A stretch of DNA of 64,000 nucleotides, taken from Hanleya hanleyi. Lineage: Eukaryota > Mollusca > Polyplacophora > Lepidopleurida > Hanleyidae. Every line of letters starts with the position of its first letter. The first letter of the stretch is position 1. The position numbers and the translations under genes are program-made. Location of the stretch: assembly GCA_036873755.1 (NCBI GenBank), contig JAVTVY010025098.1, forward strand, positions 43,915-107,914, written 5' to 3'. The notes beneath the pieces are model-generated. The model was not told the DNA's origin. It saw nothing but the letters and a program-made list of their open reading frames with translations, and ran no database searches. Below are positions 1 to 13,200 of the stretch, piece after piece.

Positions 1-184
1 TATCGTTCGTTTTATATCATTTTGTACCTCAATATATCGCAATTAAATTCGCCAACAAAAGATTCCCTCAAAACACTTATCTGGGAATATTTCTCTTCCC
101 TACATTGTCGAAGGGATGGTTTTCGTGATATTTTAAAGTACAATACAGCTCCATAAATTGTATAAGGTACTGGTATATTTCTAA

Positions 185-1992
185 GGGGTCACGTCCAATC
201 GATCGAGACGGTTTCTCGATAAACGAGTAAAACCGATAAATATCTCGTCTCGAAGGGTCCCGGTTTATCTCTATCGATTGTTGTCCCGGTTTGCTCCCGG
301 TTTTCTCTCGAAGCGCAAGACCATCTCGATCCTCCTCGAAATAACTCGACATGCTTCGAGAGTGGAATCGAGATGCCATCAAACTGAAATTTTGAAGCAT
401 TCGGAAGACGTATGCTTGCTATATATATATACTCTGTGGCAGAGAGATTAATCTCGGCGAATACATATGCATTTAAATGAATTAGTGGGAACATGATTCA
501 TTTAATATTATTGTGTTATTCCGTCTAGAGATCTGTAGTCGCATACTTGCTCAGACAGCGCAATTTAAAGGTTATGAATGGAGAGAAAGAAACATCGCCA
601 ATTGAAAATGTATAACCTGGCTCATTATTATTCAGTTATTCTGAACCTGTTTTTTTAGAATTTGAATCATTTTATAAGATACGCCCAGGAACTGCGAATT
701 CAAATAAATTATGCAAGTCTAGGATAAAGTTATATATGTTCCTCTGAAAGTTGATCAGAATGGGATATCTTTATCGTCAGAGATTTCCTCGTATTCAGAA
801 ATAAAGAGACTACGAAAATCACAGGAGCGTCTGGTAATTCACTGAAAAACCGGTGAATATAGACAAAAACGCCCGATCGAAGTTTTCGAACAAACAAAAC
901 GCGGTATCGTTTATAGTGAAATGTATGTAACCGTTGGTATAAAGCCTGATTGCCCTCTGAATTGGGTGGTAATTACTTCCATTATTTGGTTAATTTCCTA
1001 GACACATGAAATCAGCAATAAATAATGGAACGTGAGTATATTATCGAGCTCCCGCCAACAGTGCATGCTGTTTCCGTTTTCTTTCAAAGAAATTAACCCC
1101 TCTCCCTTCGCTGTTGTTTCAAGTCGACGGGTTTTCACAGACCGAATGTGGCGTGAATTATCAACACCTCTAATTCCAATTGCCAGTATTTCCGCTAACC
1201 ACTTCCAGGCAAGCTAATGTCAGTAATAAATGTTGTTGATATAATCCCTTTATTTGAACTACATGTATATCACAAAACAGTAATTAAAAAAAACAGTGGG
1301 ATCTGCAATGAATACTACCAAATTATAAAACATATTACACACCGAGGTGATACATCGGTCAAGCTCTTAACATAACTTTCATTTTTCGGTTGAAACGATT
1401 CCTGTTTTCTCAAAACGAAATTATAGAACATATAATTTACGCATGCTTCCATACTATTATTATTCAGATCATATCCAGTTGGTGTGTCATTTATTCCGCG
1501 ACGGATACTAGTCAGATAAACAATCAATTATCGATGTGAGCGAAGTTCACTAAATTATATATTCATAATTCATATATAGATAAATGAAACTTTTCGTTCA
1601 ATTGGATTCACGAAACATCAGGACATAGATATTATGAAGAACATTGAAAAAATCCTTAAAAAAATCCGTTTTCTGAATGGTATATTGGCCGCGATATACG
1701 TAGCGCCCCAAAAATATGTTACCAGTTCAACACTATAATCGCATGAGAAGTTAAGATAGGCTAAATTAACGGCAAGAAAACACCGACATATTGAAACCGG
1801 GATCCCTTCGAGATTACCGATCAATTTCGTAACCATCTCGAAAACCGGGACGTTTCGATCGAGATGGAACCGAGAGCAAACCGGGAGATGTCGTCAGGGG
1901 TCCCGGTTCTGCCCTCCCGGTTTCAGCCGAGAAATTTCTCGATCCATCTCGAAGGCATCGAGAAAGTGCCTCGATTAATTGGACGTGACCCC
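185..1992. mobile_element. Foldback element with TAA target duplication (Harbinger-like MITE)
   Basis: Seen: the termini are inverted copies of GGGGTCACGTCCAAT (185-199 and 1978-1992), flanked on both sides by TAA (182-184 and 1993-1995). Homology continues about 20 bp inward as CGATCGAG-type sequence ending in TTTCTCGAT. The subterminal 200 bp at each end are rich in CCCGGTTT/AAACCGGG and TCTCGA motifs in opposite orientation. The 1.4 kb interior has no ORF above about 70 codons. Known: 3 bp TWA duplications and G-rich termini fit PIF/Harbinger elements. Inferred: non-autonomous, transposase-less copy; the subterminal CCGG/CTCGA motifs may be transposase-binding sites. Family assignment is moderate, the inverted-repeat structure is firm. 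Confidence 0.7.
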
Positions 1993-1995
1993 TAA

Positions 1996-2812
1996 CTTTA
2001 GTTCATTTCAATGAGCAGGAGAATCCTAATAAACATCTGCATGTACAGGCATATAGATAGTAACAAATCTTACATCCCATCCAGTTACCCAGATTCCAAA
2101 TGCAAGCAATGCCCCTACTTTCTGACAAAATACACGTAAAGTCAATACTCTGTAAATGACAGGTCAATATCTAAACGTACATGGTGGGTCAGTATCATTA
2201 TCTCCGGCACGTTCCTTCATTTTCACAAGAATATTTCGCTTAGAGGTTGGGGAAATCTGTTATACCTGCAGGCATAATCTGGATACAATTTCATCGATTT
2301 ACAAATCACATGCGATCCTAATTCAACATATTCCAAAATCCGTGAGTGCAACAAATCACAAGACAACAAACAAATCCGTTGCTCATTGCCATTAGATCCA
2401 TCCTCTATTTACTTTAGTCGAATTTGTGGCCCATGCGATCCTAATAGAATTTATATTTGTAATATCCTTGGGGAAGTTTCATAAAAGTATGTTCCTGTGA
2501 ATCATGCATGTAAATGCATGGTCCTAGCAGAACACATGGTCATAGCATTTTTTTAATCTTAATTTTCTCATTGAAGATTTATTGAGCAATATTCGTCTGA
2601 AGGCAATATAGGTCGATAGATTTTTATCATCTAACGTCGCCAGTGCATATACAAGAGACGAAAATCTCATAATCGCCATTCGACCGAATGTATCGAGTAT
2701 AGCGTCATTCTGTCGTGTTCTATAGTCTGTCCATTTTAATTATACGTCGTCTACTTTGAAGCTTGTCAAAGATCAATAATTACCTCTGCATAAAATTTTC
2801 TTTTTTGAAGTG
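1996..2812. other. Intergenic, no supported feature
   Basis: AT-rich DNA. Open frames are shorter than 80 codons and have no recognisable domain. Nothing else seen. Confidence 0.6.
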
Positions 2813-3245
2813 CTCTACAAAATGACCACCATTACTCCGTGATATCGATAATGTATCACGCTTGAAATAACATTGTAATTCTCTCAAAATAAAACTCCAT
2901 TACTGTTGTTTGATGTAGCGGGGCTCAATTACATAGGGAGAAGTAATAATGTATTTGTGTTCACTTGCGCAAACGTCAGCAATGCCGTGTACGGTCATAG
3001 AGGTGTGTTCGGTTTATCATTGGGTAATTCCACCGGGCATGCAATATAAGCGACACTCCCACGGACCTCATTTTATTATCAATGACCTTTGTGTCAGTCA
3101 GCATGAATACATTATGACGTCTCCCTGTGTAATTGAGACCCGGTACATGAAACAGCTGTACTGGAGTTTATATTGCGAGAATTACAAAGTTATTTCAAGC
3201 GTGATATTTAACGATATCACTGGAAAATGGTAGTCTTTTGTAGAG
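2813..3245. repeat. 433 bp foldback (inverted-repeat) element
   Basis: Seen: the left arm (CTCTACAAAA at 2813, ATATCACGCTTGAAATAAC-like sequence near 2860-2880, GTAATTCTC near 2875) reappears inverted at 3165-3245, giving arms of roughly 90-100 bp with about 80-85% identity and a 200 bp loop. An apparent 94-codon frame covering the loop and right arm is a product of the palindrome. Inferred: MITE-class foldback; no clear target duplication found, so the superfamily is open. Confidence 0.65.
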
Positions 3246-4430
3246 TTGAGTTTGTTCTACACTTAAAAATTAAGCAGAGTTAACTACTGATTTCAGAAAG
3301 CATATGTGCACTTACAGTCGTTCGATGATCTCAGTTTGAATTTCGGCGAGAAAAAATATATCCTCGTCTGAGATCAGCAAAACATAAAGATGGCCAGGAT
3401 GCAGTTGTTCCAGATAATGTATAACCAGACAAAAAATTGCTTGACTTGAAATTCGCAGTGGAACACGTTATGAAATTTCATTTCTAGCCAGAGTTGTTGA
3501 AGGACGTTTGAACTGTCACACATGAATCACCAAAGCTGTCTACTAAAATCAAACTGTCAAGTCTACAATTCGAGAAACATTCCGTGATCAAAGTTTTGTA
3601 CGCATTTCACATGGATGTTTTGATTAGCAACAAATGATATTTAGCAAATCGTGCAACTCCCAGATAAAGTATAATCGGCTATAATGCAGCTATATAAAAA
3701 TTCAGGAGCAGTCTGACTCATTACGTTTCGACGTCAAGATGAGATTTCTAATAGTCGGAAAACCTGTCCCAATGAGACTGACAATCCGTTGAATAGAAAA
3801 TCCATCTGCCAGCAAGCGCAATGATTTAAACACCATACCTGGTTGTATCAACTCAAGGCTTTCCAAAACAATGTGCATACATAAAAGAATACCTACTTTC
3901 TTCACAAGGTCGTGAAGGTATGCCCTTGTATTTTTATATCGTTGAACTCCTATAAAGCAAGAGCCCTCCATCCCTGAATACGGCGAATATTTATTAAGCA
4001 CATTTTGGTCGTCTTGTTCAAAGTCAATCACAACAAATCGCGATGCCCTATTACTGTCTAAAGTAGTAAAATTTCAACTGGACGACAGTAATTGAAATTA
4101 GTCAATATAAAAGCGGTATGTTAACATATGACTGATACGTTTAAGAGCATTAATTTGCCGCGACGCCTTCCAACTCAAACTTGACATGTGCCAATTAAAA
4201 TTCGGTGAGAAGTCAATATCATCACCGATAAAGCCGACGCAAATGAGAATAATTTAATTCCTCTGTTTAATATGATGTTCCGTTCGGACCATCGACATGT
4301 GCAGAGAGATATCAGATCAACTACTTTGTTTCCCAACAATATTTTAAATAGTCAATTGGTTCGGTTCTACTGGCCAAAATTACCAGAATATTTGAAGAAA
4401 AACAAGATGGATCGCAGGCTCACATAATCA
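3246..4430. other. Intergenic, no supported feature
   Basis: AT-rich, no domain-bearing ORF. A 109-codon minus-strand frame (4031-3702) matches no family I know and has no start context or splice signals that single it out. Confidence 0.55.
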
Positions 4431-4434
4431 TTAA

Positions 4435-4948
4435 AGGTTATACAAAATGGTCTCAAAATCTGCTACCTTTTTGTGCTAAATTGTTGTAGAGGTGATTATA
4501 TAGACTTGTTTTACATTTTTGTATGTTTTCAAACTGCCCAAGGTTGGAAATAGCAGCAGTAAAGTGCGACAATTTCATGCCCCTTTCAAAACCGCGAAAG
4601 CTGTGACCGCTTGACCTGTGACGTCACAACCTGATTACGATCTCGCTCAGATGCCTGTTGTGACGTCAAAATGTCAGCGACATCACGCTAGAACTCCCAC
4701 AGTTGGGTGAATCTTTCGTAACAACGCCCGACGTCATAGACTATGACGTTTAGGGCGCAATCGTAATCAGGTTGTGACGTCATGCACCAGAGGTCACGGC
4801 TCCAATACGTTTTCCCCCACATGTGTGCTATTCGTGTCCTAAAACCCACTTCGACGACATTATTCGAGAAAAAAATACTAATTTGTTGTTTGGAACACTA
4901 CTGGGTAGGTTTGAATGCAAAGTAGTATAGAGTCATTTGGTATAACCT
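4435..4948. mobile_element. piggyBac-type MITE with TTAA target sites
   Basis: Seen: TTAA at 4431-4434 and 4949-4952 flanks a 514 bp unit whose ends are inverted copies of AGGTTATAC(A/C)AAATG. A second, subterminal inverted pair (GTGACGTCACAACCTGATTA near 4617, inverted near 4765-4785) lies inside and brings three to four TGACGTCA-type CRE octamers. No ORF. Known: exact TTAA duplication is diagnostic of piggyBac and Kolobok-type transposons. Inferred: non-autonomous piggyBac/Kolobok derivative. Confidence 0.8.
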
Positions 4949-4952
4949 TTAA

Positions 4953-7900
4953 GTTAATCTCACTAACGACGAAAGTATCTGTGTATGTAATTTGAGTATC
5001 GTACAAATCATAAACTGTTCGATCTCACTCGGAAAGAGGTTGGTATGTGTTAATCGATTGCGGAACATAATTCCACCCGCAGATTACCATGTCATTATAT
5101 ATCTACGTCTCGTGTAATCGGATTGATGAACAGAATCTACAGAATTGTGGGGAGCAGAGTGAGTTGGAAAATGCGACTTATCGTGAGAGAGACGTGATAA
5201 TGATGCTACTCTGCCAAGAGCTTAAGAGAGGGATTCAGAACGCACTTACTGATGCATCTGTATTGAAGAGCTAAACTTAATGTTTCACACGTAGATCTCG
5301 TCAAACTGAAAGCATTGATAATACCCGTTGGTGCACTGAACAAGGACGCACATATCGCAGAGACAAAAGTCAGGTAGTTGTCATGTGGATACATAACACA
5401 CACACATATGAACTGTTGATGTTCTTCTACACTTACATATATGTATCCGGTTGCTGTATCTACCCAATGCCTTTATTAAAGCTTACGTTAATAGTGTATA
5501 GAGAGCCCAAATCTCTTGTCATATTTGGGTGATGTGACTTTCTCGTCCGATATTCCATTCTCGTTGAAATTGTAAGTTTCATTTAGGGCATGTATGGTAA
5601 AATATGAAATTGCAAACGATAAAACCCCTGCTATGGTTCTCATTTGCCATCATATAATTAATTGTACAGGCATTATTCGTAGTCTTAGTTATATCGCTTG
5701 ATAATGTGATTGCTGTGCCCTTGGTATGAGTTTTGAATTCTAATGTCCAATATGTCAAGGATTGCTTTCTAATTCTTCATAACAAAGATAATCCAGCATC
5801 AGAAATAATGCGCACACACAACGATTTTTACTTTACTATTTAATAGAGCTTCAGCGATGATCTTTGTAGTAGTCTCGGCCAGAATTGTCGGTGCACTGAT
5901 ATAGTTATTAGAATCCCTTTATTTCATTATACAAAAACCATAGCTCATCATCCAAGATCCTTAGTATGCAAAATCCCCGCAATATTTGTGAGAGGCGATC
6001 GCTCGTCTATTTGCGGCAAGAAATGTTCGCACGATATATTTGAAGAGGTTGGAAGCTGTGTTTCTGAAAAGAATTGTCAATAGCCTGATTTCTTTGCAAC
6101 AAAATCTTCTGAGTGGCATATCATGATTTTCTACGCCAATAAGTGATGTTCGACATGGGAACGCAGCATACCAAGGAATACTGACTGCGTTGTGATTACA
6201 GGCACTGTTTTAATTCGCTTTCATTCACATTGATGTTCCCAGGAATTTGCATAGACTAATGATAATTCGTCTGAAACGGCACAATATTCGAACTTCAGTA
6301 GAGGTAGACTGTTGCCCAAAGTTCAAGAAAACGGATAATCCTTCGGAGTTTCGTGAACCCTCGAAAAAATACTCAAGGATCAATCTGATTCGCCAGATCT
6401 ATACTGTTCTGTCATGTTTCGAATGTTTTATCAGTGCACCAACCATTGTGGCCCAAACTGTTCATGAATAGGCCACATCTTCTTTTCCTTGCGTTATATA
6501 TTTCTTGTCTTGTATAACCGCTGGTATCGCACCAGGAACATCTGCCTCCCATTTGTATCATGTGCATGTTATTGATTTTACTGAGCTAGAATGTTCCACA
6601 TTGGCACACCCTCGAACTCTTGTACTTACTATCAATACGCATTGCTTTCGACCGATTATGCGATTGTATTCGAACTCTTCCAGCTTCCGGACCTGATCAA
6701 GAATGCCAATATGTTCCAGGCGAAGTGTAAAAGATACCGATAATCACTGAATCTCTGTGCAGCTGCCCCTACATGTATGTCCCAATATTGAATCACAAGA
6801 AATTCCATTTCTAATACCTGGTTTATTATGTACATGTAAGTACATCGGAATTATTTATATCGATGATCCTTGTAAATACTTTGTGGGATCAATGCTCATT
6901 TATCGACTTTAACACGATAACCAGATCCATCAATATTAAAACCACCATAAGCCATTACTATTCGGTGTATAGTACTATACTGCGTTATAAACCCTGTTCC
7001 GACTACTTGTCACTTTCCTATTGAAGAGGTTTTAATACAAATGTTCTCTCCAACGGCTTCAGTCCGCTGACCCGATTTCGAAATGCTGGCTTTAACTGTT
7101 GTGTCGACGTACGACTACCGACAGAAGCCTATTTGATTTGAACCGTGATAATTACGCTCCGAATCTGACATAAATCTAAATTTTCGTCATTGTGGATTGG
7201 CAAGGTGAATTCGACTCGTTTTCACAGTTGTTACAACATGCTACCGGTGCATTCATTCCATTCTGTGAAATACGATCAATTGTGACGTGAAATGCTTGGA
7301 CCGAAACTGATTTAGAAGCAAATGTGGTAATTTGGACTGGCAATCCGACACTACACGTTGCTTTTACGGATACAGACAGACTGATCACTATTCGGTTTAT
7401 CAGGCGTTGAACACGTGACACTGGTTTCGCTATTGTGAAACTGAATAGAGCGATTTCAGACCCTCTATCTGTACTTAGGTGAGAAAGCTGTTTCAATCTT
7501 TATGGGATGCTGTGAATAATAACAAACTTCATGAATTAAAAAAAAACTGTAGGCTATACTCATCTGAACAGCCATAAACGTTTCGATCAAGGGCGAAGGA
7601 AGACTGTATCTTAGGTTATTTGAGAGAAATCGGTTTGTTGCATAAGTTTTAACGTATGTGCATGTCCTTTGGTGTGTTTTGTTCATCCCGTATTGCCAAT
7701 TCCTAACTGGAAGTTCAATTTTCATGAATTCGATTTTAAAATCACTGAATCCGACCAATCATGGTATCCAAGTCGCCAGAAAGAAAAGCAAAAATGCGCC
7801 CAAATATGGTTTTTATTTCAGACTCGTTACCGACGCACTATTACAAAAATTCAGGTATTCTTAATTTTGTTCCACAAGTAGTCGCAATGTAATTTTTCGG

Positions 7901-10021
7901 AAGTTGCAATTGCACCGTCACAGTTTTATTTGGCTGCCAAATTATCGGCGCATTTAGCATTTATGATGACCTTGAAGATGACTATGCACTCAAGCAGACT
8001 ATATACATGTACACACTTACATGCTGTTGTCAATGCATACACATGTGTTTAAGGTAGTCAGAGACTAAAGCAAAGTTGCCAAAATAGTAGATGCTATTCG
8101 ACTAGCGTCATCTTTCATTAATATTCTTGTCCAGCCACTGTGATGTGGATATTACAGAATTGTCAAGATCAGACAACTCGAGACAATCTAATGAGAGATC
8201 AGCAATGCAATTGATGTTCTACGTTCTCGTCAGTGCTAGTGGGATCCATTATTGGATAGAGTGTCCGGCGTTTGACAATATTTAAAAGGAGCGAGACTGG
8301 TGCATTAAAAATGGTACAAAAATCTGTACTATACCTATGATAAGTCGAATTTTCCTTCCTATTCCCAGTCATTGGATATCCCTACCAACACAAAGGCCTT
8401 CAAACAGTGGACTGTAAATAATGAATTTCTGGGTTAAATATTGAACATCTATCTACTGTAATTGCTAGCCAATATGTAAATTCTCTTATTATCAACCAAT
8501 TTTGAAATTTGGAATCCAGAATATCATTTATGTTTATAAAACAAAATACGTTTGAATTTTATAATAATGCCTCCGTGAATGAATGATGAAATTCTAAAGC
8601 CAGAATGGTGTTATCCCATATGCCGTGTAACATATTACAGTAGCAGTTCTAAAGGCTCAATGAAAGATTTCCACTTGCATAGTGAAACAATACTTCTCCT
8701 AAATTAATGTTGAAATCCTATATGCTATAATCAATATTGTGTTTGATCATATATGCGTAACATATTGGAAGAATCAGTCAGCTTGAAATTTAGAAACCGA
8801 GGTGAAATTTTAACTATATTTATGAAACAATTTCACGTGAACAGTGAACAGTGTCTTCCTGGAATAGGTGTTACAATTCTATCTCTCGTAGTCAATATTG
8901 TAATATAATATAGTCTTAACTATGTAATTATAACCAATAAACTGTAATCATGAATTCTCTTCAAAATGTTGTCTATTGTACGGCAAAAAGGTTTGGAGAC
9001 TAGGAGGGCTAGGAGGCTAAAAAAACAGTGTCCGTCTCCAGTTTGCCCCGCCCGTCCTTCCCCTGGTAAATAATGTCCGGTTCCTGATGAAGAAGAGGAA
9101 TCTTTTGGTGTTGAAAGCCTATTTAGTGTTCACAGTCGTTATGGCTGGAAACACATTATTGAAATTATCGGGCTTTCCAAATAACGAATTTGAACGGCAA
9201 CATCCCGATCAAGAAAATATTGCGTTTTTGAGTCAATTACGTTCAAATATCATAGGTGGATCCTGGATGATGTGTTGATGAGAAAATACTGATCTGAATC
9301 CTGACTGTTTTAATAGCGTTGGGGTCATATTGCATGTCATCATTGCACTTTTCTCCCATACCGGTGCATCTAAACCTATCAATGCGTAACTTGGCATAGA
9401 TTATCAACAACCTTGGGTCGTTCAATGAAACTTCGATCGTGAAACTTCGTTTAGTAAACCAACATCGCCGCCACGGACCAACCAAATTTTTGTTATTTTT
9501 CCATATATGTTAGATTTTAAGTATTAAAGCCAAGCAAACTGACACATGCAGGTTTTCTGTCGTGGTGATCGTGATTTTTCGCACTAATGGACATTTCCTA
9601 TGATTCATCCTCGTTATTTTTTATCCAATGTTATGTTGAATTCTTATGAAGACTTTGGGTAATGCACAATGTCAGTTTGTTAATCTATTCAGAAAACTAG
9701 AGTTACGTTATTTTTTAATATTTGAATCTTTGTTTGTTTCTATATAAAGTGCCATTTACATTATCTTGTGCCAATAGTGCGACATACATGTTTTTGGATG
9801 TGTGATTTGAATGGTATTGAATGTTTTTCGGTTGTAAATGATAAATTGGATCCTTAGTGTCGATTGAGACTATATTGTAATTATATATGCCATGGAAACG
9901 AGCAATTCGAGATTTCATATTATTATACCTCATATCATAATCGTTCATCCTGATTGGCCGTAGCTCAGTCACATGATATTCTGTAATTCGTGATATGAAA
10001 TTATAGCACACGAACTATTGC
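4953..10021. other. Intergenic, no supported gene
   Basis: Five kilobases of AT-rich sequence with only short frames (about 107 codons or fewer) on both strands and none with a recognisable domain. A degenerate direct repeat at 8.6-8.9 kb is listed separately. Confidence 0.55.
8611..8915. repeat. Degenerate direct repeat, about 135-165 bp units
   Basis: The segment containing ATATGCCGTGTAACATATT near 8618, followed by a GTGAAACAAT-to-AATATTGT stretch, is echoed by ATATGCGTAACATATT near 8750 and a GTGAACAGTG-to-AATATTGT stretch ending near 8913. Identity is low and spacing is irregular, so this could be an old tandem satellite or coincidence in AT-rich DNA. Confidence 0.3.
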
Positions 10022-10288
10022 ATGTTCTGCAATAGCGAACGGTCTAGAGGCGATTTCACCCGATCACAAGATAATAGCCCACGGTCTCGAGGCGATAGCG
10101 TTGGGTCTCAAGGCGAAAGCGCACGGTCTCGAAGCAATAGAGCACAGTTGTCTCCCGTCAGCGCGCAGCGAGACATCGTTGCTAAGCTTGCTCTCCACAG
10201 GAACCATAAGATCCACACAGGAGAGAAATCATTTAAGCCATCTACACCATGCGAGTATAGATGCAGACAACAGCAACAGCAGCTATAA
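10022..10288 (+). pseudogene. Heptad-repeat ORF with C2H2-linker-like tail
   Basis: Seen: an 88-codon ATG-started frame. Residues 7-42 are five imperfect in-frame copies of a 7-residue unit resembling RSRGDS(V/A), encoded by 21 bp DNA repeats (10040-10144). Residues about 58-71 read LHRNHKIHTGEKSFK, like the end of a C2H2 finger plus its HTGEKxF linker, then a short CxxxC and a polyglutamine stretch. Known: HTGEKPF linkers join tandem C2H2 fingers. No complete C-x2-C-x12-H-x3-H finger is present. Inferred: a degenerate exon or fragment of a zinc-finger gene; the preserved heptad phase suggests it was once translated. Could equally be fortuitous. Confidence 0.3.
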
Positions 10289-13200
10289 CATACCAGAATT
10301 CGCTATGGGAGGAACCGTTTATCTTTTACAATACCGCTGTTCCTTTACAACATGTATTCACATAAATATGTGTGTAGAAATCATTTATATCGATTCGTAT
10401 TAATCATACACCGATATGCAATTCCGTGAGCACAGTCTCAAACTATAGACTCACTATATTTACCACAATTTCGTTCCTCACAAAGATGGCACCAAATGGA
10501 ATGATAGTGAGCATTCCGACAGTGAAAACACTATTAATTATTCGATGCTTTACTTAGCAAATAAGATATCCTTAGCAACCAGAGCGTTGCCCCCAATACC
10601 GTCGGAACTCACACATTTGTGTAGGTTTTAACGTATGATAATTCAGCTTTGCAAACATTTGTCGTCGTCCGATGCTTCCCAATCTACATGTAAGTCAAAA
10701 AGGCGGACTTATTATGCGATAACGGTTTTCTTCTGTCCGTCCGTCCGTTTATGTTCCGTCTATATTTGTGACAGTTTTATATCTACAGTTGCAATTCTTG
10801 TGAGTGGATACACTAGGAGGAGACGACGAATGTCAATAGGCCAAGTTCAATGTGACAAAATCAGGAAACCATTAAAAAGAATGAATACATTCCAGGAAAA
10901 TTTGATGTCAAGTTCACTGTGGCTCCAAAATGATGACGTTGAATATTACAAATTTTAGTGAATGTATACAATAGCGGCATTCTAGTGCAGCGAGACCCCA
11001 ACTTCGAGAAGAGGTTCTAGGGGAAATGGTAACCCTCCCCAAAATCGTATGGGGGGGGGGGGCGAGTAAGACGCCTATGATTTCTGTGTATGATCTCCCG
11101 ATCAGTCACCGCTAACTGTTTCCATCAAACGACGACGTTAAGCTACACAGATTAGTCTCTCGGTAATAGTAATAAACTAGCCGGCGTATATGACACCTCG
11201 TGATTGATTACTGTGTGTGTAAAAACACGAGAAACTAATGAGCTATTTCTTCACAATGAACTGTGAAACTGTCTCCCCCGTCGGTTATTAGTAGACAGCA
11301 AAACAGCTTATAACTATTTTAAGTTCTGAGTTAAGAGTGAATAGATTTTTGGCTAACTTTCTCCATTGTTGTTATATTTAGTAAGGTCTATCAACTGATT
11401 GCAATTTTTTTTCACTAATTCCTTCAAATAATTAACACAGTCGCTGTTAATTTCGTTAACATCTCACTGATAAGACCACGATTTATCGTCATGAGTGTAT
11501 AAGCAAATCAAGATGCCTAGATTGGTAACGTAACTACATCGTTCAAGTGTTTCAGACATTAAACTGAATGTTGACTGTTAATAAGACTTGGAGCGATAAC
11601 GTAAGAGGGAGCCTTGCTGTCAAAACAGGGACATGGCTATCAATTACTTGAGAGTTGTGATCTCACTATCACGATGGCATGCTCTCTGTTGAGAATGCAA
11701 CAGGGGGAGATAATGTTAGTACCAAAGTAGAGGTCAAAGGTCAATGTCACTCAGCCGGAGACCAGGGAATATTTGAATCGAACTTCAATTCATGCCTGTG
11801 GAATGTGGCCAATATATGTGACATATATCTGGATTGTCCATTATATACCCTTGGATATACCTTACCAGTCAGCCGAAAGAAACACCCTGTTGCTCTTGAG
11901 ATCAAAGGTGGTCAAGAGTCACTGGATTCCCAAACAAGGCAACGCTGGATTGGGAAAACTAATTGCTACACTCCAGAATTTTAACTTATTTGTTGTGCGG
12001 GCGTGTATTTGAGCCAATTTTGTTTTTGGCGCCTATTGCTTGGAACCCGGTGCTACGCTTATCATTATTTTGCTGAGTATACGACAGCCAGCACCCAGTG
12101 AGCTATACAGTTGCCTTTTGTGTACATCAATTCAAATTTAATTTGCTGCATCTTTCCTCCATCTGGACGTTTTTCCGAAGACATGATAATGAAAGCAATT
12201 TGATAGTTTTGTTAACTAGAAAGAAGTACAGACTAACTCAATCTACGATATGCGGGTTGAACAGTTGCCAGCCACTGCAGAAGGGGACTAATCATATGTG
12301 GCAAAATACAACCAATATCAATTTAAAATTTTACATGGCATTACCTCTTGGCCCATGTGTATTTCAGGAAATAAATACGATTCTCTCAGAATGACATGCA
12401 CTGCTATTCAATTGTCGTCAGTTAATCGATAATAGCCGTTGGCATAGACTGTATATCGTACAGATTATGCCGGCTACTTGCCCATCGCGGTAATCGTTGG
12501 GTGGCTACTGTGGGCGTAACAGTCAACAGATAAAAACTCAGAAACGGAACGCATGAAACTAGACCGTTACTGTACAATCAGCATCAGCTATATGGGCACA
12601 GAACGAACAAGACAGGCGCAGGCATGCCATACACTCAGCCACAGCTTGCCTGCGAAGCCATGAATCCTCTGCATGGAATATTCTACTAGAATATTATACC
12701 CGTGAAGCAGTACAGACGACTGAATGTGTCATAGCTGCAGAGGTTGATTATTTATTGAGCATGAATATCAATTTTGCACTGACCAATCTGACCAGAAACG
12801 CCAACGTGCCCAGTTGCGCTCTACCTGAGGGGGATAGGCTAATCTGGGTACTGCGATATGAAGCCCCGGGTTTACAGTAATGAATTTGAAAATCTAAGTT
12901 TCACGCTACAGTTAGAATATATTCTTGAAATTTATTGGTAATTGTTAACGTTGTTTTTTCGTCAGTTTGAACATTATGAAGCGTTTCAGCATGCCTCTAG
13001 CTGCCATAATGTGGACTCGTCCCCTGTTTTTCTATTTCGAGCACGCGACTTGCAGGTGTCGTTTGCTTCGAGTAATTCATGGACCAACGTATTTTTTGCC
13101 AGGTATAGGGGTGCTAACGTGTAATTACATGATAAAATATATTCATTTGCACGAAAAATCTCCACAATTCTGCCGTTTGCAGTATAGTAGAATAGAAATA

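Noticed and set aside
2949..3233. 94-codon ORF
   Set aside because: Lies across the loop and right arm of a foldback element, with no domain.
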